Positions 33,830 through 44,391 of a stretch of 64,000 nucleotides of DNA are shown here, piece by piece. The DNA is taken from the NCBI RefSeq assembly GCF_947498005.1, contig NZ_CANMIW010000004.1, positions 186,001 to 250,000 on the forward strand, in the 5' to 3' direction. The stretch's first letter is position 1. Every line of letters starts with the position of its first letter. This DNA comes from an uncultured Winogradskyella sp. (GTDB lineage Bacteria > Bacteroidota > Bacteroidia > Flavobacteriales > Flavobacteriaceae). The position numbers were made by a program, and so were the translations under genes. Under the pieces are notes generated by a model, which searched no databases, was not told the DNA's origin, and saw only the letters and a program-made list of their open reading frames with translations.

Positions 33830-35643
33830 TATGCCACTTTTTTAGGCATGATTGCCTGAAGTATATTTGCAATACAAATGACAACAACACAACCAAATAG
33901 ATTTAGCCATAAGTAAGGCATCCAATCTAGCCACCAACCTATAACAACAATGGCTTGTGTAATGAGTGCGCCAATAAATACAGCATTTCCTTTTATATAT
34001 TTAAAGAAAAAAGCAAGTAAAAATATACCTAACACATTGCCATAGAAAATAGAGCCAATAATGTTAACGAGCTGAATTAAATTCTCAGCCAAATCCGCAA
34101 AACACGCAATAATTATAGCTACAATTCCCCAACCAAACGTAAACCACTTAGTTACTTTAACCATGTGTTCATCATCCTTTTCTTCTTTTAAGTTTCTACC
34201 ATATAAATCAATTGATGTAATGGTTGCTAAAGCATTTATTTCTGATGCTGTAGAAGACATAGCTGCAGATAGAATAACAGCCAATAATAAACCTATTAAA
34301 CCTTTCGGGAGATTATTTAAGATGAATGTGATAAACATATAGTCTCTATCATTGGTCTGAGTGTCTTTTGCAGCATCATTATATAAGGCGTTTAATTCAG
34401 CATTTTTATCAATGTAGGACGAATTGTCCTCATCGTTTTCTAATGAGTTCACTTCACTTTGCAGCTCGTTGTATGCTTTTTCGTAATCTGGATCTACTGC
34501 TTTTTTAATTAAGAATTTTGATTCTAAACGATATGACTTTTCTAAAATATTTAAGGCAGCGAGTTGTTTTTTAGAAGCATCATCATTGCCATCTGACTGA
34601 GCTAACTGTAAAGAGATTTTATTTTTTAAATCAAATAGTTCGGCTTGTTGATCTTGTAATGCTCTGTAATCGTTTCCATACTCAGATGCTAAGACCGTTT
34701 GTGTTGATTTATTAATAAAATTTAAAGGTGAAGGGTTAAATTGGTAAAACACAAACACCATAACACCAACTAATAAGATAAAAAATTGCATGGGCACTTT
34801 TAGCATACCATTAAACAATAATCCCATTTGCATTTCCTTAATAGATTTGCCAGAAAGGTAGCGTTGTACTTGACTTTGATCTGTTCCAAAATAGGAAAGC
34901 ATTAAAAATGTTCCGCCTATAATACCAGTCCAAACGGTGTATCTATTCTCTAAATCAAATGAGAAATCTAATACCTTCATTTTTCCTGTTGCTCCAGCGA
35001 TATCAATAGCATCGATAAAAGAAACTTCTTCCGGAATTAAATTTATGATGATAAATAATGCGGCTAACATACCAGCAAAAATGACAAACATTTGCTGTTT
35101 TTGTGTCACGGTTACAGCCTTGGTTCCACCAGAAACGGTATATATTATGACTAATACTCCAATGATAATATTAAGCGTTATTATGTTCCAGCCAAGAACT
35201 ACAGAGAGAATAATAGCAGGTGCAAAAATCGTTATTCCTGCAGCTAGGCCACGTTGTATTAAAAATAAGATGGCGGTTAGACTTCTGGTTTTTAGGTCAA
35301 ATCTATTTTCTAAAAACTCGTAAGCTGTGTAAACTTTTAGTCGATGGTATAATGGAATAAATACCAGACATATTATGACCATGGCAATTGGCAGTCCAAA
35401 ATAAAATTGAACAAATCCCATGCCATCAGAAAAGGCTTGGCCAGTTGTAGAAAGGAAAGTAATAGCACTTGCTTGCGTTGCCATTACAGATAGACCTATC
35501 GTCCACCATTTGGTTGAATTACCACCCTTTATGTAATCTTGTGCGTTTTTTTGACCTCTTGTTTTCCAAGTCCCATAGCCTACAATAATTGCTAATGTAG
35601 CAATAAGTACGGTCCAATCTTTCCAATCTAAAATTTGAGGCAT
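33829..35643 (-). CDS. Sodium:solute symporter (SSS family)
   Basis: 604 aa membrane protein. The N-terminal NAQDYIKGGNSTKWWTIGLS and TQASAITFLSTTGQAF are the SSS sodium-site region, and EINALATITSIDLYGR is typical of the later conserved segment. About 13-14 membrane helices. A hydrophilic insert of roughly 110 residues (about 320-430) rich in coiled-coil-like Leu/Glu/Gln separates the helical bundles. Likely sugar/polyol or sialate-type substrate given the adjacent Gfo/Idh gene; not proven. Confidence 0.93.
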   Translation of the reverse strand: MPQILDWKDWTVLIATLAIIVGYGTWKTRGQKNAQDYIKGGNSTKWWTIGLSVMATQASAITFLSTTGQAFSDGMGFVQFYFGLPIAMVIICLVFIPLYHRLKVYTAYEFLENRFDLKTRSLTAILFLIQRGLAAGITIFAPAIILSVVLGWNIITLNIIIGVLVIIYTVSGGTKAVTVTQKQQMFVIFAGMLAALFIIINLIPEEVSFIDAIDIAGATGKMKVLDFSFDLENRYTVWTGIIGGTFLMLSYFGTDQSQVQRYLSGKSIKEMQMGLLFNGMLKVPMQFFILLVGVMVFVFYQFNPSPLNFINKSTQTVLASEYGNDYRALQDQQAELFDLKNKISLQLAQSDGNDDASKKQLAALNILEKSYRLESKFLIKKAVDPDYEKAYNELQSEVNSLENDEDNSSYIDKNAELNALYNDAAKDTQTNDRDYMFITFILNNLPKGLIGLLLAVILSAAMSSTASEINALATITSIDLYGRNLKEEKDDEHMVKVTKWFTFGWGIVAIIIACFADLAENLIQLVNIIGSIFYGNVLGIFLLAFFFKYIKGNAVFIGALITQAIVVIGWWLDWMPYLWLNLFGCVVVICIANILQAIMPKKVA

Positions 35644-35646
35644 TTT

Positions 35647-35766
35647 TTATGCGAATGATGCGGTAATAAAGTAAAACAACACAATATAAAGTGCATTAGC
35701 TATTAAAACTGCTGTGTATAATTTACTCCATTTTTGTTTTGCTTGTGGTTGGTTTTGGTTATTCAT
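35647..35766 (-). CDS. Small single-helix membrane protein (39 aa)
   Basis: From the ATG at 35766 the minus strand reads 39 codons: a polar N-terminus (MNNQNQPQAKQKWSKLY) and one hydrophobic helix (TAVLIANALYIVLFYFITA). It stops three bases before the symporter ATG. It has the look of a small accessory subunit of the symporter; no known family recognised with certainty. Confidence 0.75.
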   Translation of the reverse strand: MNNQNQPQAKQKWSKLYTAVLIANALYIVLFYFITASFA

Positions 35767-35840
35767 AATTCTGTTTTTGAGTTAGTTATATGAGGAAGTT
35801 ATTATATTTTTAATTACATTTTTTTGATTTTAGTCAACCG

Positions 35841-38342
35841 TTAATCGGTATTTTCTGCGGATAGTAAGTTAGCAAAAATTCTGAAAGCACCTGAGACTCC
35901 AGCAGGAAATTCTCGAAAAAAGCTTAAGCCTGTATAAATGTAGTTGCCTTTTCCGTATTTAGCTACTAGTAAAGCTCCACTTTTCGAAGTTTCTCCTTTA
36001 TCGTTAGAAGCCAGTAATGGCGTGAATTCTTCTGCCCACTCATTAGGGAAATACAACCCTCTTTCTTGCACCCAACCTTCAAAATCTGCACTTGTAATTT
36101 TGTTTGGAAAATTTAAAATCGAGTGATTTGGCTCTAAAATTCTCATTTCGGCATTCTCATCTGTAACGCGATCTCTTGATAATTTTAGATGGTATGGTGC
36201 TATATTATCTACCTTAAGTCTTCTATTGGTATTATATTGTATCACTAAGTTTCCACCATTTTTTACGAAGTCTAATAGGTGTTTTTGTTTAAACTTTAAT
36301 TCGTCTACTATATTATATGCTCTAATACCAACGACTACAGCATCAAACGTAGCTAATTTTTCTGGGGCTATTTCATCAGGTTTAATAATTGTTACGTTGT
36401 AGCCAATTTGCCTTAAACTTTCTGGTACTACATCGCCAGCACCTTCAATGTAACCAATATTATTGCCTCGTTTTTCAATATTTATTCGTACTATCTTACT
36501 TTCACTAGGCATTAAAACCGTTTGAAAAGGAATATGTGAGTAATCAATCTCTATAAGTTCATCTGTATAAAAATCGCCATTTACATTTACCATTGGAGTT
36601 ATCAATCCTTCACTTTGGTTTTTTGGAGGCACAACAGAAAACACCACTTTTTGAATATCTCCTTTATTGGTTATTGCTATTTTTTGCTTTTGAGGAAATA
36701 CCTGCCAGTCGTTTGGGTAGGCCATTTGAACATAACCTTCTATTCCATCTTTACCCGCTTTTACAATAACTTCTATTTCTTTCTGTTCGTTGTTATCAAA
36801 AATATAGACGTCATCACTTAAACTTGCTGACACAATAGGTATGATTTCAAAAGGTCTATATAATTCTCCTTTATCTGGTTTAGAGTAACGAAAGATTACC
36901 GGTTTTTTATAGTTTATTGGAGTGCCTTCTATTAATAAATTGAAATCGACAAAGACTGTTCTAGGCGTTTCTGGTAGACCTATTAAATTTTGATCATTAA
37001 CCTGATACATACCCAATGTACTTTGTTTGTTTAACCAATATGGTGTTGTGTAATCACTATCGTTTGGAATGACAATACTTTCTTCAAAATTTAATTTTTG
37101 ATTTGAAGTTAACGTCATGTTTTTAGAAATTCCATGAGAAAGGGTTGATAAACCATAAGACACCAAATCTACTTTAGCGGAGCTTCTATTTAAAACTTCC
37201 ATTTTTAAAGACACTTCAGAATTTGGAGTAGTATTAGGACTGTTTGCAGATACTTCGAGATATAAACCAGTACAAGCTTCAATAATAATTTTAATCTCTT
37301 TTGTTTTTACAGTTTTCCAATGCTGATCTTTTATAGACTGAATTAACTTATAAGCTTCTAAAAGTTGTGGTAAGTGCGACGCAGGATTTTTAAAATTAAA
37401 ATTATTTTCTACGTCTTTTAAAATGTTTTCAATTGCTTTTCCGTCATCAATTCTATTCCAAGATGTATCAATACCTTCAAATACACCTTCTTTATTATGA
37501 ATAGGTTCTCCTTTTAAAAACTCTATATATTCTTGTTGAGAACCACGCTGTGATAATCGTCCAAAACCTTGACATAAATGCTGGCTACTAGCTAAAGATG
37601 CTACTTCATTGTTAGATAGTCCTTTGTTTGGATAGTATACACCAATATCAAAATTTAGCATATTACTTTTGTCCACTTTATCAAATTCCTCTTGACTTCC
37701 ATAGCGCCACCAAGATGTATTGTAAAATAAACGTTTTGGTTGCCAAGTTTCTGTAATTTCTAATTGTGAGGCATATTTAGTTGGATCATTTGCTAAGTCA
37801 AAAGCTTCTAAACTCAACATTGCTGATGCTGTATGATGGCCGTGTGTTCGTCCTGCACGTCTGTGATCAAAACGATTAATTATAACATCTGGTTTAAATT
37901 TACGAATAGCCCAAACAACATCTGAAAGGACTTCATCTTTGTTCCAAATTTCAAAGGTTTCATCAGGATGTTTTGAGTAGCCAAAATCATTAGCTCTAGA
38001 AAAACGCTGTTCGCCACCATCTACACGTCTTGCTGCTAATAATTCTTGAGTTCTAATAACGCCTAAAAGCTCTCTAATTTCAGGGCCAATAAGGTTTTGT
38101 CCACCGTCACCACGAGTTAAAGATAAATAACCGGTTCGCGCCTTAACCTCATTAGACATGTAAGATATTAGTCTTGTGTTTTCATCGTCTGGATGAGCAG
38201 CTATGTATAATACAGACCCTAAAACATTTAGTTTCTGAACTGCTTCGTAAATTTCTGATGAATTATATGTTTTTGGTTGTTGTGCTTGTAATGAAACAAT
38301 GCTGCCTAAAAATAGCAATAGACAGAGTCTAAAATGGTACAT
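35841..38342 (-). CDS. PIG-L family deacetylase, large secreted form
   Basis: 833 aa with signal peptide (LLLFLGSIVSLQAQ). The PIG-L/LmbE zinc-deacetylase domain has AHPDDE at 49-54 and, further on, RAGRTHGHHTAS with the third metal His. Residues about 330-600 are beta-rich, fitting NEW3-like/Ig-like modules, and the C-terminal part resembles a ThuA/GATase-like sensor (VVGIRAYNIVDEL, GGNLVIQYNTN). It probably de-N-acetylates an N-acetyl sugar in the periplasm or on the surface. A palindrome overlies its promoter. Confidence 0.9.
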   Translation of the reverse strand: MYHFRLCLLLFLGSIVSLQAQQPKTYNSSEIYEAVQKLNVLGSVLYIAAHPDDENTRLISYMSNEVKARTGYLSLTRGDGGQNLIGPEIRELLGVIRTQELLAARRVDGGEQRFSRANDFGYSKHPDETFEIWNKDEVLSDVVWAIRKFKPDVIINRFDHRRAGRTHGHHTASAMLSLEAFDLANDPTKYASQLEITETWQPKRLFYNTSWWRYGSQEEFDKVDKSNMLNFDIGVYYPNKGLSNNEVASLASSQHLCQGFGRLSQRGSQQEYIEFLKGEPIHNKEGVFEGIDTSWNRIDDGKAIENILKDVENNFNFKNPASHLPQLLEAYKLIQSIKDQHWKTVKTKEIKIIIEACTGLYLEVSANSPNTTPNSEVSLKMEVLNRSSAKVDLVSYGLSTLSHGISKNMTLTSNQKLNFEESIVIPNDSDYTTPYWLNKQSTLGMYQVNDQNLIGLPETPRTVFVDFNLLIEGTPINYKKPVIFRYSKPDKGELYRPFEIIPIVSASLSDDVYIFDNNEQKEIEVIVKAGKDGIEGYVQMAYPNDWQVFPQKQKIAITNKGDIQKVVFSVVPPKNQSEGLITPMVNVNGDFYTDELIEIDYSHIPFQTVLMPSESKIVRINIEKRGNNIGYIEGAGDVVPESLRQIGYNVTIIKPDEIAPEKLATFDAVVVGIRAYNIVDELKFKQKHLLDFVKNGGNLVIQYNTNRRLKVDNIAPYHLKLSRDRVTDENAEMRILEPNHSILNFPNKITSADFEGWVQERGLYFPNEWAEEFTPLLASNDKGETSKSGALLVAKYGKGNYIYTGLSFFREFPAGVSGAFRIFANLLSAENTD

Positions 38343-38360
38343 GTGGTAATTAGTTAGTTG

Positions 38361-38388
38361 CGTTTCAAATATAGAAAAGTTTGAAACG
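38361..38388 (-). promoter_or_regulatory. Palindromic operator over the PIG-L promoter
   Basis: Perfect 9-base arms CGTTTCAAA (38361-38369) and TTTGAAACG (38380-38388), 10-base spacer. On the minus strand the segment contains TATATTTG (38366-38373), a consensus -7 element, so the palindrome covers the core promoter. The gene's ATG is 18 bases further. Confidence 0.6.
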
Positions 38389-38520
38389 TATCACTTTTAA
38401 TTTAGATTTATTTAACGATTCCTTGAGTCAGAAATGAAATTTAATTTGAAGACCACATTAACCAATTAAATAACTAAAATTAATTTTGATATTCTACCTT
38501 ACTCTTTAGGTAATTTATAA

Positions 38521-38555
38521 AAACAAAAGAGGAATAACCTTGAAGTCATTCCTCT
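38521..38555 (-). terminator. Terminator of the GEVED/T9SS gene
   Basis: Arms AGAGGAAT (38528-38535) and ATTCCTCT (38548-38555), extended by partial pairing, with a T-rich stretch following on the minus strand, 22 bases past the stop codon at 38577. Confidence 0.75.
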
Positions 38556-38576
38556 GTAAATTTAATTAAAAGACGT

Positions 38577-39380
38577 TTACTTTTTTAAAGTTCTAAAACT
38601 ATATTGATCGTTTTCTGAAAATAGTTTAACGATATAAACACCAGCATTTAAAGAAGATACATCAACTTGAAATTGTGAGGCATTTGGTAGGTGTGTAAGA
38701 ATATTTTGGCCTAAAAGATTATAGATTTTTACAGATTTGATTTCTGCATTGTAACTTACGTTCAAAGTATTTTTTATTGGATTAGGATACACAGATAATT
38801 GACTAATGTCAAAACTATTAACACTTAGCGAACTTACGCTTAAAGTGAAATCTAAAGCTTGTCCATAACCGGGTTGAGCTGCTGTGCCAAATGGATTAAA
38901 AGAAATAGAGCATGGATCTACAATTGCAGGAGAATCCGCATCTGTATATGTTTTAGTGATTCTTATACGTGTAGCTCCTATGACAGCATCTGAAGGAATT
39001 GTTATATCTAAGGAAACTATAGTTCCATCATCTCCTGTGGTGTTAGTAAGTGTGCCGATAGAATAGACCTCATTAGCATCATCTAAGGTTTCATTTTGAT
39101 TCCAGTCTATAAAAGCTACGATATTTGTATCAAAGTTGCCATAAGTATTACCAGTAACGGAAATGGTATAGGTTTGGTTTGGAATTATATTGACTATAGA
39201 AGTTGTTTTATCGACTAAAATGGAACTAGTATCAGAATTAGTAATACTTGTTAAATCAAAATTTACTGATGAAATTTCTTCGACAACAGCTCCAGACGGT
39301 ATTTCACAATATGGATTAGGAAATGTTTGTGCATTTACCGCAAAAGTTAGTAATGTAAAGAGTAAAGTAATTTTTTTCAT
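38577..39380 (-). CDS. Secreted GEVED-domain protein with type A T9SS sorting signal
   Basis: 267 aa. Signal peptide (LLFTLLTFAVNAQ). Residues 35-190 form a GEVED-like beta domain (VNIIPNQTYTISVTGN, VAFIDWNQNETLDDANEVYS, ATRIRITKTYTD). The last 75 residues are the type A sorting domain: QLSVYPNPIKNTLNVSY, VKIYNLLGQNIL, LNAGVYIVKLFSEN, ending TLKK. It is exported by the type IX system and cleaved or anchored at the surface. Role unknown. Confidence 0.9.
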   Translation of the reverse strand: MKKITLLFTLLTFAVNAQTFPNPYCEIPSGAVVEEISSVNFDLTSITNSDTSSILVDKTTSIVNIIPNQTYTISVTGNTYGNFDTNIVAFIDWNQNETLDDANEVYSIGTLTNTTGDDGTIVSLDITIPSDAVIGATRIRITKTYTDADSPAIVDPCSISFNPFGTAAQPGYGQALDFTLSVSSLSVNSFDISQLSVYPNPIKNTLNVSYNAEIKSVKIYNLLGQNILTHLPNASQFQVDVSSLNAGVYIVKLFSENDQYSFRTLKK

Positions 39381-39650
39381 ATTGGTTGTGTTTTAAGTTG
39401 ACTTTGAAGTTACTTAATAATAAAATAAAATCTTTAATTAATTGATTTTTAACACAATTAACTTTACTTAAGTTAGTTTATGCATTTTCTAAAAGTGCGT
39501 TGATATTATTTTTATTAAGGTATTTGAAATGCCGTTTAACTTACTTTTTTGTAACTAGACTATAAAAAAAACCATACATCTACTTTTTGTGTTTTTGATA
39601 ATTGGTTTTACTACATTGCACTGTTTTTTCCTAATAAAAACAAAACATTA

Positions 39651-40562
39651 ATGGACTTAATTGAGAAGATTATTAATAAGAAAAGTAGAGTAATATTTCT
39701 TCTTATTTTTTTGAGCATCGCTGTAATTTCTGCCGAGCCCTTTAGTCTTGACGATAGGAGGAATATTAATGACGCAAATATCTCGATATTTCCATTTACC
39801 ATAAATGACTCTGCAACTGGTAAAATTAAATCAGCTTTTTTCGCGAGGGATAGTTATAATTCTTTTTTAAAATTAAAGGATAGCGTTCAAGTTTTATTTG
39901 TATCCTCAGCATCTTACGCTTCTTCTGTAAATAAAAATGCGAATTATCCCGTTGGTTTTTGTGCAGAGAATGGTAAGTTACTAAATAAAATACCACATCA
40001 AACTATGGATGGTCTTGTGCTAATTCATAATAATGAGCCAGAAATTAATACAATGCAAGTTATAGATCTAGATAAAGAGAACTATACATGTAATGATGGC
40101 AAATGTTATCCGTATTTTAGTACTGATAATATTAGAAATAATCCTGAAGAAACGTTTTCGTTTATTAATTTAGTTGAAACACAGAATATATCTAGTTTTC
40201 AAACCCAATTAGTCTATACGAATTATAAAAGTGATAAAGAAAATTTTAAAAATCTGACTAATGGCGATAATGATAGAAGTAGACGGTTTTTAGTGATTTG
40301 CGAAAAAGACAATCAGCTATATCATATTATTTTAGATAGTACGGAAGAAAACTATTTAATGACCTCTGCATTAAATGCTGTAGCCTATTTACGTCAAGCT
40401 AATTATGCTGTACGTAAAATGATTAATTTAGATACAGGTAGTAAAGACATTATGTATGTAAGAGAAGACGGCTTATTAAAAAATTATAGGCCTAATCCAT
40501 TAACATCATCCTCAAAAATAGAAAACGCAGCCAGCTTATTGGTTTATTATAGAGATCTTTAG
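39651..40562 (+). CDS. Membrane-anchored protein, possible phosphodiester-glycosidase-like fold
   Basis: 303 aa with one N-terminal hydrophobic segment (VIFLLIFLSIAVISAEP). The body has an order of motifs reminiscent of NAGPA/DUF2233 phosphodiester glycosidases: NANYPVGFCAENGK early, SFQTQLVYTNY midway, and NAVAYLRQANYAVRKMINLD before TGSKDIMYV, where the family normally has LDGGxSS. The LDGG site is thus degenerate here. The assignment is tentative; it could be an inactive relative or unrelated. Co-directional with the next gene, 12-base gap. Confidence 0.55.
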   Translation: MDLIEKIINKKSRVIFLLIFLSIAVISAEPFSLDDRRNINDANISIFPFTINDSATGKIKSAFFARDSYNSFLKLKDSVQVLFVSSASYASSVNKNANYPVGFCAENGKLLNKIPHQTMDGLVLIHNNEPEINTMQVIDLDKENYTCNDGKCYPYFSTDNIRNNPEETFSFINLVETQNISSFQTQLVYTNYKSDKENFKNLTNGDNDRSRRFLVICEKDNQLYHIILDSTEENYLMTSALNAVAYLRQANYAVRKMINLDTGSKDIMYVREDGLLKNYRPNPLTSSSKIENAASLLVYYRDL

Positions 40563-40574
40563 ACAACGCGTTTT

Positions 40575-41231
40575 ATGAGCTTTAAAAATCGAAATTTTCT
40601 ATTTATTATTCTAGTTTTCAATTTCTTGACTGGATTTTCTCAAAGTGAAACTACTTCTATTAGTAGTGCCAATAGACTAACTACATTACCACTCGATAGT
40701 TTGTCAAATGACTTTAAAACTTATAGTATTGACGATTACAATTATGCTATAGATACTGCCATTAAAATGTATAAGGATAGTAGTCAAATACATTTAAAAA
40801 AACGAGGTGTTAATATTGTAGCTAGTTTAGCTGTGAGTTTTCGTGAGCTGGTAATACATAAAAAAGTCGATTTAGACGCTAAAGAAGTTGAAGCTTTGTT
40901 AGAGCGTTTTGAAGATGAAAATTTTTATATTGAAAAACCAAAAGTATCTAGATATATAAAACTAATGAACTATTTATGTAAAGGTGAGTATAGCTATGTG
41001 CATCATAGGCTTATAGATACAAGAGGATATAATATACTTTGTGTTTTTTTATTTTTATACTTTTCGATTTTTCTTTTTAGCTATTCAAATCAATTTAATT
41101 GGAAACATCAAAAACAATTTAGAAAAATTACTTTGTTTTCAATAGCATTTTTAGTTCTACTTTTCATTATTTTTAAATGTACTTGCCTTAATAATATAAA
41201 GGATTATTCCTTTTATGGAATTCCAGTATAA
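40575..41231 (+). CDS. Membrane protein of unknown function (218 aa)
   Basis: Signal peptide or first helix (FLFIILVFNFLTGFSQ), then a 130-residue soluble, helix-rich region (KMYKDSSQIHLKKRGVNIVA; LDAKEVEALLERFEDENFYI), then two C-terminal membrane helices (ILCVFLFLYFSIFLFSY and ITLFSIAFLVLLFIIFKC). I do not recognise a family. It follows the 39.65-kb gene closely and is probably co-expressed with it. Confidence 0.7.
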   Translation: MSFKNRNFLFIILVFNFLTGFSQSETTSISSANRLTTLPLDSLSNDFKTYSIDDYNYAIDTAIKMYKDSSQIHLKKRGVNIVASLAVSFRELVIHKKVDLDAKEVEALLERFEDENFYIEKPKVSRYIKLMNYLCKGEYSYVHHRLIDTRGYNILCVFLFLYFSIFLFSYSNQFNWKHQKQFRKITLFSIAFLVLLFIIFKCTCLNNIKDYSFYGIPV

Positions 41232-41239
41232 CAAATTTT

Positions 41240-41740
41240 CTAAGTAGTAGCTTTTCTATTTAAAAACCAAACGTAACACACTAGTAGAATAACAAGAAGC
41301 CATAGCGCACCTATACTGCTGTAGTTAATAGTATTAAAAATTTTTACAAAGTTTAATTGACTTAAGTAATCTGCTTTTGAAAGATCATCGTAAAGTAACA
41401 TCACTTTTTTATCAGACCAATTTTGAACCAATGGTTTCGTAATAGCAGCAAATATTGACAGTAAAACGAATAATAGCCAAGGAAATCTTGAAGATTTTAA
41501 TTTTATAGAACTTATTTTTTTCTTTAATAATAATATAGAAATAACGCTAAAAATTACTGCTATTACTATGCTAAAAGCTGGTACATAGTATTGAAAGTGA
41601 ATATTAATAAAACCATGCGATAGGCCATAATGAAAATAACCATATATGAAAATTTCCATTATAGCAGATAAAGCACTGATTAGTGTAAAGTCAAATATCA
41701 ACCAGAGTATAGGTTTATAGATTGTTGATTTTTGTTTCAT
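41240..41740 (-). CDS. Four-helix membrane protein of unknown function
   Basis: 166 aa with four hydrophobic segments: near residues 10-35, 50-72, 85-105 and 142-160. The loop between helices 3 and 4 (QNWSDKKVMLLYDDLSKADY) is the longest soluble part. No recognised family. It follows the lipoprotein gene with a three-base gap, forming a two-gene minus-strand unit convergent with the 40.6-kb gene. Confidence 0.65.
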   Translation of the reverse strand: MKQKSTIYKPILWLIFDFTLISALSAIMEIFIYGYFHYGLSHGFINIHFQYYVPAFSIVIAVIFSVISILLLKKKISSIKLKSSRFPWLLFVLLSIFAAITKPLVQNWSDKKVMLLYDDLSKADYLSQLNFVKIFNTINYSSIGALWLLVILLVCYVWFLNRKATT

Positions 41741-41743
41741 TCG

Positions 41744-42472
41744 TTAATTTACATTTCTTATTTTCCAAGAGTTAAATAAAGATATCGTAAAGGTATCGCC
41801 TTCATCTAATTCTTGATATAATATTTCTGTATCATTTTTATTTTTACTTTTCAGTTTTAGCTGAAATGAAGCACTTAAAGAATCCTCTGCTACAAATTTA
41901 TTTAGCAACGTAGCGGTAATTTCTAAATCTCTCTCTGATTTAAATTTCCACTCTATTTTAGGACAATTGTAATCTATAGCATTATTATGTTCATCAACAG
42001 GAAGTCGTATTAATATCATGTCATTAACACTAAATTGATGGTAAGCGTCTAATGCTTTTTTATTAATTTGGTTTTGGCAGTCTTCAATAGGTTGCCAATA
42101 ATTAAGAATTTCGTCTGCTTGCTTTTGTAAGTTAAGTTGTTTGCTGTTTATATAATTATGATAGGTGTTTAGTATTAAGCCAGACTTATCCTTAACTCTG
42201 TATACACCCAAAGAATCAAAAAATGCATTTAACTTAACAGACGCTTCGTGGTTGTTTAAAAGATTTTGTTGTAAGTCATTTTCAATAGCGTAATCATAAT
42301 AAACAGGTGTTACTTCTTTGATTACTATATCACTAAAACCTAATCTCTGATCATCATGCCAGTTTTTATCTAAGTACTGAAATGCAATGTCTAAGGTATT
42401 AGGAACTAATATTTTTTTCTTGCAAGAAAGAAATACAGAAACCAAAAGAATGCTAAATAATCTAAATTTCAA
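41744..42472 (-). CDS. Lipoprotein of unknown function
   Basis: 242 aa. The N-terminus FSILLVSVFLSCKKK has a lipobox (LSC) with Lys after the Cys. The mature part is helix-rich in the first half (YLDKNWHDDQRLGFSD, INSKQLNLQKQADEILNYW) and has a beta-strand C-terminus. No recognised domain. Same operon as the four-helix protein. Confidence 0.7.
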   Translation of the reverse strand: MKFRLFSILLVSVFLSCKKKILVPNTLDIAFQYLDKNWHDDQRLGFSDIVIKEVTPVYYDYAIENDLQQNLLNNHEASVKLNAFFDSLGVYRVKDKSGLILNTYHNYINSKQLNLQKQADEILNYWQPIEDCQNQINKKALDAYHQFSVNDMILIRLPVDEHNNAIDYNCPKIEWKFKSERDLEITATLLNKFVAEDSLSASFQLKLKSKNKNDTEILYQELDEGDTFTISLFNSWKIRNVN

Positions 42473-42627
42473 TAGGTCTATGGTTTAATTACTATACGAA
42501 GTTCGACTTTTTTTATAATTCAGCAAATTAAATCCGTTGTATGTCCCAATTACACAGAGGTTTGGAGCTGTAACTTATAACATATCAACAAACCTTAAAC
42601 AATTCATAGATTACTCGTTTTATTTTG

Positions 42628-42635
42628 TAATTTTG
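42628..42635 (+). promoter_or_regulatory. -7 element (TAATTTTG) for pyrG
   Basis: TAATTTTG matches TAnnTTTG and lies 20 bases before the pyrG ATG. A -33 TTG is not obvious. Confidence 0.45.
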
Positions 42636-42646
42636 TCTGCGTTTAA

Positions 42647-44272
<1,626 letters not shown>

Positions 44273-44342
44273 ATTAAACGTGCCACTTTGGCGCAATTTT
44301 AACTTTGGACAGTTTTTTGGGTTGTTCAATTGTTACCTTATA

Positions 44343-44374
44343 AGACCTGTTAGATTTAAAAACCTGACAGGTCT
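44343..44374. repeat. Imperfect palindrome in the yidC leader
   Basis: Arms AGACCTGTTAGATT (44343-44356) and AACCTGACAGGTCT (44361-44374) around TAAA pair with two G-U positions and end 17 bases before the yidC ATG. No T-run follows. The word is of a kind seen as a dispersed flavobacterial intergenic repeat. Confidence 0.5.
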
Positions 44375-44391
44375 AAAATTGAAAACTAAAC

